A stretch of DNA of 64,000 nucleotides, from positions 1,409,001 through 1,473,000 of the forward strand of contig CP065955.1 in NCBI GenBank assembly GCA_016126655.1. The letters run 5' to 3'. Each line of letters begins with the position of its first letter. Within the stretch, counting starts at the first letter, position 1. Below, piece after piece: positions 28,388-36,817 of this stretch. This DNA is from Aerococcaceae bacterium zg-1292. GTDB lineage: Bacteria > Bacillota > Bacilli > Lactobacillales > Aerococcaceae. The notes under the pieces were generated by a model. That model worked only from the letters and a program-made list of their open reading frames with translations. It ran no database searches and was not told where the DNA came from. The position numbers and the translations under genes are program-made.

Positions 28388-29128
28388 TCATTCATCACTT
28401 AACAAATTAACTTTTAATTCATTCAACCGCTTGTCTTTCGTCGGCTGCGTTTTAGCGCTATACAAATGTCGTAACCACTGACGTTGTCTACCTGGTGTTA
28501 ATTGCTTAAAGCGAGTGTACTCATCCAATGTCAAACGCTGCATTAAGTCCGACTCATACTGAACATAATCGGATACGCGTCCACTCGGTCGATTATCCGA
28601 TTGACGCATCAAACGTTGTTGTTCCTTAAACGATAGATGTTTAATGCCAATAATCGTCCAAATAGTATTGAAATTCACCATCCGATTAAACTTATAAGCC
28701 GTACCCGGCAAAAAACCAAGCGCATCATCCACTCCAAGCGCTGGAAATATATGGTCACGATGAATCCCAGGATAAATACTATTATTTAACTTAGGATACA
28801 ATAAATAACACAAGCCACCTTCCCGTAATGTTTGGTGTTCATGCAATCGATACAACTGCTCTTTCATCTCATCTATTGAAAACACATGAATTAATACACA
28901 ATCATATTGCTGCTGCCAACAAAAGTCACGTTGCACATCCAAAGCAAGTAACTCCGTACTATATTCATTTTCATTGACCAAAACTACGTCGTGATAATGA
29001 TGTAATGCTAATTTTTTTCGATTTTTGCTCGCTTCGATTTCATTATCGACCACTTTAACTGTCTCCCTTAAGCATTTTGCAAACTCCAGTACTGCTCCAT
29101 TGGTACTAGTCAGAACCTGCTTGCTCAT
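28388..29128 (-). CDS. Uncharacterised protein with YdeI-like C-terminus
   Basis: This 246-residue protein has a C-terminal segment (about 200-240, YTRFKQLTPGRQRQWLRHLY then SAK...R) resembling the YdeI/OmpD-associated bacteriocin-protection domain. The N-terminal about 150 residues (VLEFAKCLRETV, YDCVLIHVFS, LREGGLCYLLYPKLN) resemble DUF3052-type or degenerate methyltransferase-fold proteins, a weak match. The middle (IYPGIHRDHIFPALGVDDALG) is unfamiliar. It starts at ATG 29128 and lies between the DUF1801 and DHFR genes. The function is unknown; the YdeI link is inference from one motif. Confidence 0.7.
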   Translation of the reverse strand: MSKQVLTSTNGAVLEFAKCLRETVKVVDNEIEASKNRKKLALHHYHDVVLVNENEYSTELLALDVQRDFCWQQQYDCVLIHVFSIDEMKEQLYRLHEHQTLREGGLCYLLYPKLNNSIYPGIHRDHIFPALGVDDALGFLPGTAYKFNRMVNFNTIWTIIGIKHLSFKEQQRLMRQSDNRPSGRVSDYVQYESDLMQRLTLDEYTRFKQLTPGRQRQWLRHLYSAKTQPTKDKRLNELKVNLLSDE

Positions 29129-29161
29129 ATCAAGATTTAATGTCTTGTAATGAATTTCTAT

Positions 29162-29521
29162 TTAGCGCCAAAATTTTTGATAATCTTTCTTTTCTTCAAT
29201 ATTAAAAGCAATCATCCGTTTGATTAATTCTAAATCAACCTTGTCCTTTACACCGATTTTTAAAAAGTTTTTTGTCGTTGCATATTGCTTTTCCTTAATC
29301 TCTGTGGAAAAATGTTCCATCGTAGCAATTTCTGGCGCAACATTGACAAAATGTTTTGAAACACTAAAACCGATAATATAAGTACCATGATCAAGAAACA
29401 TTGGTTGATTCCATTTTACGGCATACTCAAGCTGTGGAAATTCAGCTTGAATCATTTCATAAATTTGTTGTAATTGTTGAGCTTGAACTGAATTTTCAAG
29501 TTCACTAATAAATGTTTGCAT
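29162..29521 (-). CDS. DUF1801 / YdhG-like protein
   Basis: This 119-residue protein matches the YdhG/DUF1801 alpha/beta family through LEYAVKWNQPMFLDHGTYIIGFSVSKHFVNVAPE and C-terminal KDYQKFWR. B. subtilis YdhG (Fra) has been described as a frataxin-like iron chaperone, but assignment across the family is uncertain. The ATG at 29521 follows AAGGAG. An upstream extension to 29611 would run through repeat-element sequence and is rejected. Three repeat copies separate it from thyA. Confidence 0.85.
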   Translation of the reverse strand: MQTFISELENSVQAQQLQQIYEMIQAEFPQLEYAVKWNQPMFLDHGTYIIGFSVSKHFVNVAPEIATMEHFSTEIKEKQYATTKNFLKIGVKDKVDLELIKRMIAFNIEEKKDYQKFWR

Positions 29522-29548
29522 TTTTTGTCTCCTTAAGATTCTTCTTGC

Positions 29549-29880
29549 GGTTACTTCGCGAAACAGGTCGAGTTCTATCGAACTTCCGCGCTTTTTACTC
29601 CAGTGGTTCAATTCAGAGCACCCGCGCTCTCACTATGGTTTATTCCGGTTCGCTCGGGCAACCTCGACGTCCACTTCGCATAGCTCTTGAAGCGCCGTAG
29701 CGTTTCCGCGACCTTTGCTCCAGTGGTTCGAGGCTGAACGCCCGTGCTCTCACTATGGTTTATTCCGGTTCGCTTGGGTTGACTTGACATCCACTTCGCG
29801 AAACGCTTTGAGTTCTATCGAACTCCGGTGCATTTCGCTCCAGTGGTTCAAGTCTGAGCACCCGCGCTCTCACTATGGTT
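29549..29880 (-). repeat. Three tandem copies of the palindromic element after thyA
   Basis: A truncated copy (to 29640) and two full copies (29641-29760, 29761-29880) share a 120-base period. The middle copy uses CCTCGA/TCGAGG and CGGGC/GCCCG helices, and the third uses GACTTGA/TCAAGTC and GGGT with ACCC. The inner hairpin is GAGTTC-TATC-GAACTC in the third and AGCGCCGTAGCGTTT-like in the second. The last bases of the third copy (GGTTA) supply the thyA stop codon. Confidence 0.95.
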
Positions 29881-30820
29881 ATACTGCGATGGGGGCTTTG
29901 ATTGTTGGATGCGGTTTGTAGTTGTCTAATCGTATCGCTGCTGCGTCTATGGTATCCATCGCTGCATCGCTTTCGATTATTAATGTCGGTAAAGAAAGCG
30001 GTTGGCGACTGAGTAATAATTTTGCTTGTTCCACATGATTCGCATACAAATGTGCATCACCAATTGTATGAATAAACTCACCTACTTGTAACCCTGTCTC
30101 ACGCGCAATCAAATGCGTCAATAAGGCATAACTTGCAATATTAAATGGTACACCTAAAAAAACATCCGCACTGCGTTGATATAATTGACAACTCAATACA
30201 CCTTCATGGACATAAAATTGAAACAGTGAATGACATGGTGGCAATGCCATATTTGGTACATCCTCTGGATTCCATGCGGATACAATTAACCGTCTCGAAT
30301 CAGGATTATTTTTTATCTGTTCAATCACTTGTGCAATTTGATCCAATGTTTCACCATTACGTAATTGCCATGCACGCCATTGCTTCCCGTACACATCACC
30401 TAATTCACCGTATTGAGCTGCAAAGGCATCATCTGTTAAAATACGTTGTTGAAATGCAGTCATTTCCTTTTCATAGACCGCACGAAAGTCCTCGTCTTCT
30501 AAGACTCGTATACCAAAATGTTCCATATCCGGTCCGTGATAATCACTACTTTTCACATAGCGTTCAAATGCCCACTCGTCCCAAATATGATTATTATGTT
30601 CTAATAAATAACGAATATTCGTGTCACCACGTAAAAACCATAATAGTTCACTCTTAATCAAACCGAAAGGAACCCGTTTGGTCGTCACTATCGGAAATCC
30701 CTCCGCTAAGTTAAAACGCATTTGATAGCCGAACAAACTATATGTGCCGACTCCTGTACGGTCACTTTTATAATGACCTTTTGTTAAAATATCTGATACG
30801 AGTTGTTGATATACTTGCAT
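29879..30820 (-). CDS. thyA: Thymidylate synthase
   Basis: This 313-residue enzyme methylates dUMP to dTMP using methylene-tetrahydrofolate. It has [37 protein letters not shown], the active-site [31 protein letters not shown] and C-terminal IKAPIAV, all standard. Its length is like the longer lactobacillus-type enzyme, which carries an insertion in the small domain (about 85-135, [13 protein letters not shown] region). It starts at ATG 30820. The stop codon coincides with the edge of a repeat element, and DHFR lies in the same gene run. Confidence 0.98.
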   Translation of the reverse strand: MQVYQQLVSDILTKGHYKSDRTGVGTYSLFGYQMRFNLAEGFPIVTTKRVPFGLIKSELLWFLRGDTNIRYLLEHNNHIWDEWAFERYVKSSDYHGPDMEHFGIRVLEDEDFRAVYEKEMTAFQQRILTDDAFAAQYGELGDVYGKQWRAWQLRNGETLDQIAQVIEQIKNNPDSRRLIVSAWNPEDVPNMALPPCHSLFQFYVHEGVLSCQLYQRSADVFLGVPFNIASYALLTHLIARETGLQVGEFIHTIGDAHLYANHVEQAKLLLSRQPLSLPTLIIESDAAMDTIDAAAIRLDNYKPHPTIKAPIAV

Positions 30821-30835
30821 TGTTTTCTCCTTTAT

Positions 30836-31028
30836 TTAGCTCCAAGTCGCTGAAATGACATTGATTTCAGAAGTTGCCTCTGTCAGTTGTGCACACATTA
30901 ATGCTTTCCTAATCCCGTTTGCTTGGGTTAACTCGATTTCCACTTCAAAAGTTACTTTTTTATGATTTACACCCGTCAGCAACTTCTTCCGGCGGTTCAA
31001 ACACAGAGCATCCGTTCCCACACTATGT
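30836..31028 (-). repeat. Diverged element copy with an adjacent inner fragment
   Basis: The copy at about 30911-31028 reads GTTTGCTTGGGTTAACTCGA..., then CGGCGGTTCAAACACAGAGC and CACACTATGTG. Its arms are more diverged than in other copies. A preceding stretch (30836-30900, TTTCAGAAGTTGCCTCTGTCAG) resembles the centre of the copy at 54114-54236, so it may be a remnant. Confidence 0.7.
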
Positions 31029-31072
31029 GTACCTGTGATTCATTCTATTACGTTCCTTGTCGCATTATTTTA

Positions 31073-31311
31073 TATTGGTTCGTTTAAGCTGCCTCGACAT
31101 CCACTTCGCATTGCTCTTGAAGCGCCGCTGCACTTCTGGGACCTTTGCTCCAGTGGTTCAAGTCAGAGCACCCGCGCTCGCACTATGGTTATTCCGGCTC
31201 GCTTGGGTTGACTTGACATCCACTTCGCATTGCTCTTGAAGCGCCGCTGCGCTTCTGCGACCTTTGCTCCAGTGGTTCAAGTCAGAGCACCCGCGCTCGC
31301 ACTATGGTTTA
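31073..31311 (-). repeat. Two tandem copies of the palindromic element after the ABC-F gene
   Basis: Copies at 31073-31190 and 31191-31311 both contain CTCCAGTGGTTCAAGTCAG. The second has the perfect inner hairpin GAAGCGC-CGCT-GCGCTTC. In the first, CTCGA on one side faces TCAAG on the other, which pairs through G-U only on the minus-strand RNA. The TTA at 31309-31311 is both the end of the element and the stop of the ABC-F gene. Confidence 0.95.
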
Positions 31312-33201
31312 CGCTCGTGTTGCGAGTTCTTCTTGTCGCTCATACAAAGTCATTAGGGCTTCTTCTTTTTCTTCCAATTCACGTTGTAAATCCATTAATT
31401 TCCCGGCATCACTGCTCGGTTTATTCATTTCAATTTGAATCGCTTCTAAGCGTTCTTCTAATTTTTCAATTTTCTCCGGTAAGGCTTCCCACTCTTTTTT
31501 CTCATGGTAGCTTAATTTTTTCACTGGTGTTGCTGCTTTTTCAGGCAGCGCCACTTTTTCACCAACCGGTTTTTCCTTTGCAATCAATGATTTATCAACT
31601 CGTTCGATATAGTCAGAATAATTGCCCCATGAAATGGTATACGCACCCTGCCCTTTAATATCGAGTAATTGGTCAACGGTTTTATCTAAGAAATATCGGT
31701 CATGCGACACAACAATCACTACGCCTTCAAACGTTAATAAATAATCTTCCAACACAGTTAATGTGTCAATATCTAAGTCATTCGTTGGCTCATCCAATAA
31801 CAGGACATTCGGTTGTTGGATTAATAATGATAATAAATATAAGCGCCGCCGTTCTCCACCTGACAATGTTCGGATTTCACTCCCATGCGTATTGCGCGGA
31901 AAGTTAAATTGCTCGAGTAATTGTGACGCACTGACTAGCGTACCATCTTCACGCTTAAAGTTATCTGCAATCTTTGTTAAATAGGCTAACACACGAACGT
32001 CATCTGGTAAGTCTTGATTTAACTGACGATAGTAGGCTAAACGAACCGTTTGCCCCATCTCATACGTACCACTGTCAATCGGATGCATACCGGCGATAGT
32101 ATTGAGAAATGTTGTTTTCCCGACACCATTTTCACCGATAATTCCAATACGCTCGCCTTTAACAAAATTCTTCGTAAAATCACAGATAACGGATTGATTA
32201 TTAATTGAGACTGATACATTTTCCATCTCGATAATACGATTACCGATACGCTGTTGTTGGAAGTTAAACTCAATACCATCAACTTCTTGATTACGTGAAG
32301 CGATGTTTGATTTTAAATCATTAAATCGCTCGATACGAGCTTGTTGCTTCGTTGTCCGCGCCTTCGCGCCTTTACGCATCCAAGCCAATTCTTGTTGAAA
32401 TAATTTATCTTGCTTTTCTTGTGTGCGCTGTTGAATTTCTGCTTGTTCAGCTCGTTTGATGAGATAGGCTTCATAATTACCCTCGTACGCGGTCAATTTT
32501 CCAAAACGTAATTCGACAATATGATTGACCGAACGCTCTAAGAAATATCGGTCATGAGTCACAAGTAAAAGCGCCCCTTGATAATTTGCTAAATATTTTT
32601 CCAACCATTGCACACTTTTAACATCCAAATGGTTCGTTGGCTCATCCAAAATTAATAAATCCGGCTGTTCAATTAAGACTTGAGCAATTCCAATACGTTT
32701 TTGCTCACCACCAGAACACGAACCGACTATCCGAGTTAAATCAACCAAACCCAGTTGAGACAAAATAGATTTTGCCCGCACTTCCACATCCCATACATTG
32801 TGCAAGGTCATCTCATCACTCATTTTTGTGAATCGAGCGAGTAAAGCATCATTAGTTGGATTTGCTTCTAGTTGTGTACGTAACTGTTCATATTGGAGCA
32901 ATAATTGAATATCTTTTGCCTGGCTATCATAAACTGTCTCTAAAATCGTTTTATTGGAATCTAGTTGAGGATGCTGATCAAGATAGGCAATTGTATAATC
33001 GTTCGGTTTAGTTATTTCACCTGTATCATAATTATCAATGCCAGCTAATACTTTTAAAAAGGAGCTTTTCCCCGTTCCATTTGGTCCGATTAAACCAACA
33101 CGTTGACCAGTGCGTATCGCCCAATCAATCTTATCCAACAAAATTTTGGTTCCATAAGTCTTAGAGAGTTGTGTAATTTTTAATTCTTTCAACTGCGTCA
33201 C
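31309..33201 (-). CDS. ABC-F family ATPase (Uup/YfmR-like)
   Basis: This 630-residue soluble protein has two ABC ATPase domains (about 4-255 and 320-535) and no membrane segment. Walker A motifs are GPNGTGKSSFLK and GENGVGKTTFLN; signature motifs are SGGEQKRIG and SGGERRRLY; Walker B motifs are LLILDEPTNHLD and VLLLDEPTNDLD. The linker between the domains is charged. A C-terminal coiled coil (about 565-630, rich in Lys and Glu) resembles Uup/YfmR. Family members act on ribosomes in the E site. There is no evidence that it confers antibiotic resistance. Confidence 0.95.
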   Translation of the reverse strand: MTQLKELKITQLSKTYGTKILLDKIDWAIRTGQRVGLIGPNGTGKSSFLKVLAGIDNYDTGEITKPNDYTIAYLDQHPQLDSNKTILETVYDSQAKDIQLLLQYEQLRTQLEANPTNDALLARFTKMSDEMTLHNVWDVEVRAKSILSQLGLVDLTRIVGSCSGGEQKRIGIAQVLIEQPDLLILDEPTNHLDVKSVQWLEKYLANYQGALLLVTHDRYFLERSVNHIVELRFGKLTAYEGNYEAYLIKRAEQAEIQQRTQEKQDKLFQQELAWMRKGAKARTTKQQARIERFNDLKSNIASRNQEVDGIEFNFQQQRIGNRIIEMENVSVSINNQSVICDFTKNFVKGERIGIIGENGVGKTTFLNTIAGMHPIDSGTYEMGQTVRLAYYRQLNQDLPDDVRVLAYLTKIADNFKREDGTLVSASQLLEQFNFPRNTHGSEIRTLSGGERRRLYLLSLLIQQPNVLLLDEPTNDLDIDTLTVLEDYLLTFEGVVIVVSHDRYFLDKTVDQLLDIKGQGAYTISWGNYSDYIERVDKSLIAKEKPVGEKVALPEKAATPVKKLSYHEKKEWEALPEKIEKLEERLEAIQIEMNKPSSDAGKLMDLQRELEEKEEALMTLYERQEELATRA

Positions 33202-33407
33202 CCTTTCATCAAAGTGGCGTCATTTACAAAAACAAATGAATAGATACACTATCAACGACGCGCATTTCTTCAACAGTATACCATATTTCATGGTATCATT
33301 GCTGAAAATTTACAATAAGGGTGTTGGAAATTTTTTCACCTAATAAACGACAGATTCTACAATCTGTGATAAACTTAACCATTATCATGTTAAACGGAGG
33401 GATACAT

Positions 33408-34940
33408 TTGGAAGACTTATTTCCTTACAAACCACTAAACTTATATCAGAATTACCAGGAGGCAGCGCTTCACGCTCCAGATGTAATGATTGCTACAGAT
33501 ACAAAATTACCAGCATTTCCTGAACTATCCACAGAAACGACATATCATTACAGTCATCAAATCATTGTCAAACGCGCACATCAATTGGCTACTTTTGGTA
33601 TTCGACATGGCGATAAAGTCATGATTTTTAAATCACCTGCACTAGATACCTATTTACTAGCCGTTGCTGTTACCTATCTTGGTGCCGTCCCTGTTATGGT
33701 GTCCTATCATTTACCGCCTACTACTATTGAAACGTTTATTGAACGCTTAGAGCAGCCCTTCGTTTTATACGACGACGAAACGAAGCTAACCCTTGATGCT
33801 GTTTTCAACTTAAACGAAAATAGACAGCTGAATATTACTGAGTTGCTGACACTAGAACCTACTATTATCAAACATCAACCTTTACCAGAAGATGAGATTT
33901 GCTATATGACCCATACTTCTGGTACCACCGGAATTCCTAAACTTATTTGCCACTCCGCACAATCGATGGGCTGGCGTACCAAATGGCAAAAAATTGTATT
34001 TAATCGCATTGAATCAAAACGACCCTTAGCTTTTCATATTTCACCGGTTCATTCTCGCTATAATATCGGCATCAGTTCAGCGATGTCACTTGGTTTCCCA
34101 CTAGTGGCTCTTTCAAACGCAGACTTTTCTACTTTAGAACGCATATTAAAAATGCATCAACCTGTCGCTTTAGAGACCCATCCTAATAACTTTGTTCGTT
34201 GGGCTGAGTTGGCTCAGTCAAAGCCAGAGCTATTTCAAAAGACGAGATATTATCACTCAACTTTTGACGCTATTAATTTTGGGACGATGTCTGCCTTTTT
34301 AACTGCATCAAAAACACAAGCGCCAATCTTTTTACAAGTTTACGGACAAAGTGAGTGTGGCCCAATGATTTTACGTTCGCACCACTTAGAAACACTCAAT
34401 GAACGAGATGCCCGCGATATGGGAATCGGACTCTTAGATTTGACCCAGGCACGAATTGCTGACAAAGATGGAAATATCTTGCCGCCAAATACTGATGGTC
34501 ATATCCATCTCTATTCAAAAGGTCGCGCCTTAACCTACTATAAAGAATCCGAACGCTTTCAAAAAACTGTCTATGGCGAATGGTGGGACAGTGGCGATTA
34601 CGGCTGTATTAATGAAGAGGGACATTTAATACTTAAAGATAGACAGGTTGATGTGATTGAAGCGATTAGTAGTAACCTAGCAATAGAAGACTTCTTACTC
34701 GATAATCTGACATTTTTAAACGAAGTTGTTATTGTCAAAGGAAAAGAAAATCGTGCACAACCTGTGATTACTATCAAAGATAACCAAAGAATGGATTGGG
34801 ACGCATGGTGGCAACAAGTTAGCGATTTACCACATCTCTACAAACCAATAATTATGGCATGGGATAACCTTCCGCGAACTGCAACTATGAAAGTACAACG
34901 TCGTCAATTAGAAACGATGATTTCAGAACAAATGAATTAA
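33408..34940 (+). CDS. AMP-forming acyl-CoA synthetase-like ligase (ANL superfamily)
   Basis: This 510-residue adenylating enzyme has the P-loop-like TSGTTGIPK, the A5 motif YGQSECGP, GEWWDSGDYG, LKDRQVDVIE and a C-terminal TMKVQRRQL carrying the catalytic lysine. It should activate a carboxylic acid to an acyl-adenylate and pass it to CoA or another acceptor. The start is a TTG at 33408 with GGAGGG 7 bases upstream; earlier ATGs in frame lack a ribosome site. It lies alone on the plus strand, divergent from the ABC-F gene, with no carrier or partner gene. The substrate is unknown. Confidence 0.88.
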   Translation: MEDLFPYKPLNLYQNYQEAALHAPDVMIATDTKLPAFPELSTETTYHYSHQIIVKRAHQLATFGIRHGDKVMIFKSPALDTYLLAVAVTYLGAVPVMVSYHLPPTTIETFIERLEQPFVLYDDETKLTLDAVFNLNENRQLNITELLTLEPTIIKHQPLPEDEICYMTHTSGTTGIPKLICHSAQSMGWRTKWQKIVFNRIESKRPLAFHISPVHSRYNIGISSAMSLGFPLVALSNADFSTLERILKMHQPVALETHPNNFVRWAELAQSKPELFQKTRYYHSTFDAINFGTMSAFLTASKTQAPIFLQVYGQSECGPMILRSHHLETLNERDARDMGIGLLDLTQARIADKDGNILPPNTDGHIHLYSKGRALTYYKESERFQKTVYGEWWDSGDYGCINEEGHLILKDRQVDVIEAISSNLAIEDFLLDNLTFLNEVVIVKGKENRAQPVITIKDNQRMDWDAWWQQVSDLPHLYKPIIMAWDNLPRTATMKVQRRQLETMISEQMN

Positions 34941-35055
34941 TAAAGCCATCGTTTTACTATTTAGTAAGTGGTAAAAATATCCTACTCCAGCTGAACTTGT
35001 GGTACAATAAAGTAACAATCCGTACGACAATACTCAAATATATATGGAGGTTATT

Positions 35056-35763
35056 ATGAAAAAATACGCAAATATCATTATGTTTCTAGCATTTTTCGTC
35101 TTTATGGTCATTAGTGGTAGCCTAGTCCCTGTGCTCGGTGAAACGAATGCTATTTTACTCAACAGTACTCTATCTTTCATCTTAGGCGTTTATTTATTCC
35201 ATAACCGCTTGAAGGAAGAATACCAACGAATTCGTCATCGCATTTCGATACCGAAATTGCTTTTACTTTGTGTTGGATTATTTTTCCTTAGTGGACTAAT
35301 TCGCATGTTATTAGTTTTTGGTTTATCAGAATTTATTAACTTTGATACGTTAGGTCAGAATCAAGAAGAGTTAGCGAAAATTCAACAAAACATGCCATTT
35401 GCCTTCTTCTTCTTTTTAACTGTCATTTCTGCACCCATCGTAGAAGAATTAGTCTTTCGTGAGTCGCTGAATGGTTGGGTTAATCCGGATAACAAATTAT
35501 TAAGAATCATTATGTATGTCGTATCTACTTTCCTTTTTGCGGCAGCTCATGTCTTTTCACTGCAAGATTTTATTATTTACTTGCCATTATCAATCATCCT
35601 GATTTGGATTTATGCTCATTTTGGTAATAATGTCATCGCATCCTTAGCTTTTCACTTTACAAATAATGCGATTGCGACCCTTGTCATGCTCTTATCCAGT
35701 TTACTGCCTCGGGAATTATTGGGCGAACCAGTCAGTATCATTCTAAACTTATTTGCAAGATAA
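35056..35763 (+). CDS. CPBP (CAAX-like) intramembrane protease
   Basis: This 235-residue membrane protein has about six hydrophobic segments. The metal-binding motifs of the family are present: EELVFRESL (EExxxR), FAAAHVFS (FxxxH) and HFTNN (HxxxN). Homologues include Abi proteins tied to bacteriocin self-immunity, but no bacteriocin gene is visible here. The ATG at 35056 has GGAGG 6 bases upstream and is chosen over the in-frame ATG at 35044, which overlaps that site. Confidence 0.9.
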   Translation: MKKYANIIMFLAFFVFMVISGSLVPVLGETNAILLNSTLSFILGVYLFHNRLKEEYQRIRHRISIPKLLLLCVGLFFLSGLIRMLLVFGLSEFINFDTLGQNQEELAKIQQNMPFAFFFFLTVISAPIVEELVFRESLNGWVNPDNKLLRIIMYVVSTFLFAAAHVFSLQDFIIYLPLSIILIWIYAHFGNNVIASLAFHFTNNAIATLVMLLSSLLPRELLGEPVSIILNLFAR

Positions 35764-35767
35764 TATA

Positions 35768-35812
35768 AAACCTCACGTTGATTCATTCATAAATCAGCGT
35801 GAGGTTGTTTAA
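35768..35812. terminator. Bidirectional terminator between convergent genes
   Basis: AACCTCACGTTGATT pairs with AATCAGCGTGAGGTT around a short loop, with A and T tracts outside. It lies between the CPBP gene (plus) and the HAD gene (minus) and can serve both. Confidence 0.85.
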
Positions 35813-35827
35813 ATTATTTAAGATTAT

Positions 35828-36469
35828 TTACATCAACTTAAGTAAATCCTGTGGGACATCAACAATATGAGTCGCACCCGCTTGAATCAATTCGTCACGG
35901 TCACCGTAACCATATAAAACACCGATTGCTTCGATATGATGTTGTCGCGCCCCTTCCATGTCATGATGTCGGTCTCCAATCATAACAGCCGTTTTAGGGT
36001 CAATATTTGGATTGCTAGACAAAGCCAGTTCAATCACTTGTTCTTTTGTTGCGACAACTCCATCAAAGGTTGCACCTACAATATCGTCAAAATATCGGTC
36101 TAATTGATAATGTGCCAATATACGCCGAGCTAATGGCTCCGGTTTAGCTGTCGCAATATATAATCTTTTACCAGCAACTTTCAGCTGCTGGAGGATAGAT
36201 TCAATACCATCATACAAAGTCGATTCATATAAACCTATCGTATTATATCGTTCACGGTAAATTTTAGTTGCTAATTGAGCGGTCTCGTCGTCCAATTGCG
36301 CATAAGTTTTAAATGAATACGTTAGTGGCGGACCAATGAATAAATTTAATGTTGATTCATCCAATGCTGGCAACTGTAAAGTGTCCATCGCATGACGAAT
36401 TGAAGCAATAATACCTGGTGCCGATTCTGTGATGGTGCCATCTAAGTCAAAAAGTATTGTTTGATACAT
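35828..36469 (-). CDS. HAD-superfamily phosphatase, phosphoglycolate phosphatase-like
   Basis: This 213-residue cytoplasmic hydrolase has HAD motif I FDLDGTITES, motif II IATAKPEPLARR and motif III/IV MIGDRHHDMEGARQH. The helical cap domain (about 15-85) is of the Gph/PpaX type. The substrate could be phosphoglycolate, pyrophosphate or another small phosphate ester. The ATG at 36469 is favoured over 36478 because it is properly spaced from GGGGGA. Confidence 0.88.
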   Translation of the reverse strand: MYQTILFDLDGTITESAPGIIASIRHAMDTLQLPALDESTLNLFIGPPLTYSFKTYAQLDDETAQLATKIYRERYNTIGLYESTLYDGIESILQQLKVAGKRLYIATAKPEPLARRILAHYQLDRYFDDIVGATFDGVVATKEQVIELALSSNPNIDPKTAVMIGDRHHDMEGARQHHIEAIGVLYGYGDRDELIQAGATHIVDVPQDLLKLM

Positions 36470-36478
36470 TGTGTGCAT

Positions 36479-36718
36479 TCCCCCATTTCTACTATACTTA
36501 GTGTATCATAATTGGGCGAAGTATAGGATAATAAACAGACTCGTTATTCTAAAAATATCGATTATAATACAATGGTTATCACTTTTTTGCACTGGGTTCA
36601 TGTCAAACTTCATTGGTTACACCAATCCTTGTCACAACACTTCGTGCAATCCAGTAAAAGCTATCATACTTACACATACGATAGCTTAACAGTTATTTTT
36701 TATCTCCAAATATTCATT
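36479..36718. other. Non-coding stretch with a small inverted repeat
   Basis: No gene is seen. AAGCTATCATAC and ATACGATAGCTT (about 36657-36688) form a short hairpin that may be a plus-strand terminator-like structure. The stretch lies upstream of the HAD gene and past the adhE terminators. Confidence 0.45.
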
Positions 36719-36764
36719 GGGCTCTGCGACATCTTGTAGGCCCACACAAAATGTCGCAGAGCCA
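36719..36764. repeat. Long inverted repeat, relative of the TGACATCTTGT hairpins
   Basis: GGCTCTGCGACATCTTGT and ACAAAATGTCGCAGAGCC form an 18-base stem with one mismatch. The core GACATCTTGT is shared with hairpins at 3129 and 39957. It lies just past the adhE terminator and may be a backup terminator. Confidence 0.7.
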
Positions 36765-36806
36765 AAAATAACGGCAACACCGAAAGATATTGCCGTCATT
36801 TTTCAA
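36763..36806 (-). terminator. Terminator of adhE
   Basis: On the minus strand ATGACGGCAATATC and GGTGTTGCCGTTAT form a stem, followed by ATTTTTGGC. It lies just past the adhE stop at 36818. Confidence 0.75.
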
Positions 36807-36817
36807 AATTTATCTAA

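Noticed and set aside
29641-29880. tRNA-like T-arm sequences (GGTTCGAGGC, GGTTCAAGTC) in the repeats
   Set aside because: They resemble a T-loop, but no acceptor stem, D-arm or anticodon arm can be built around them. They form one side of the element's own helix instead.
29608-31239. Short reading frames inside the repeat elements (for example 29608-29790, 31057-31239)
   Set aside because: They arise from the repeat sequence, lack ribosome sites, and similar frames recur wherever the element occurs.
31309-33201. Antibiotic-resistance ABC-F protein
   Set aside because: The linker and C-terminal coiled coil fit the housekeeping Uup/YfmR type, and nothing in the sequence or neighbourhood points to resistance.
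35056-35763. Bacteriocin immunity locus at the CPBP protease gene
   Set aside because: No double-glycine leader peptide, bacteriocin precursor or dedicated exporter gene is seen next to it.
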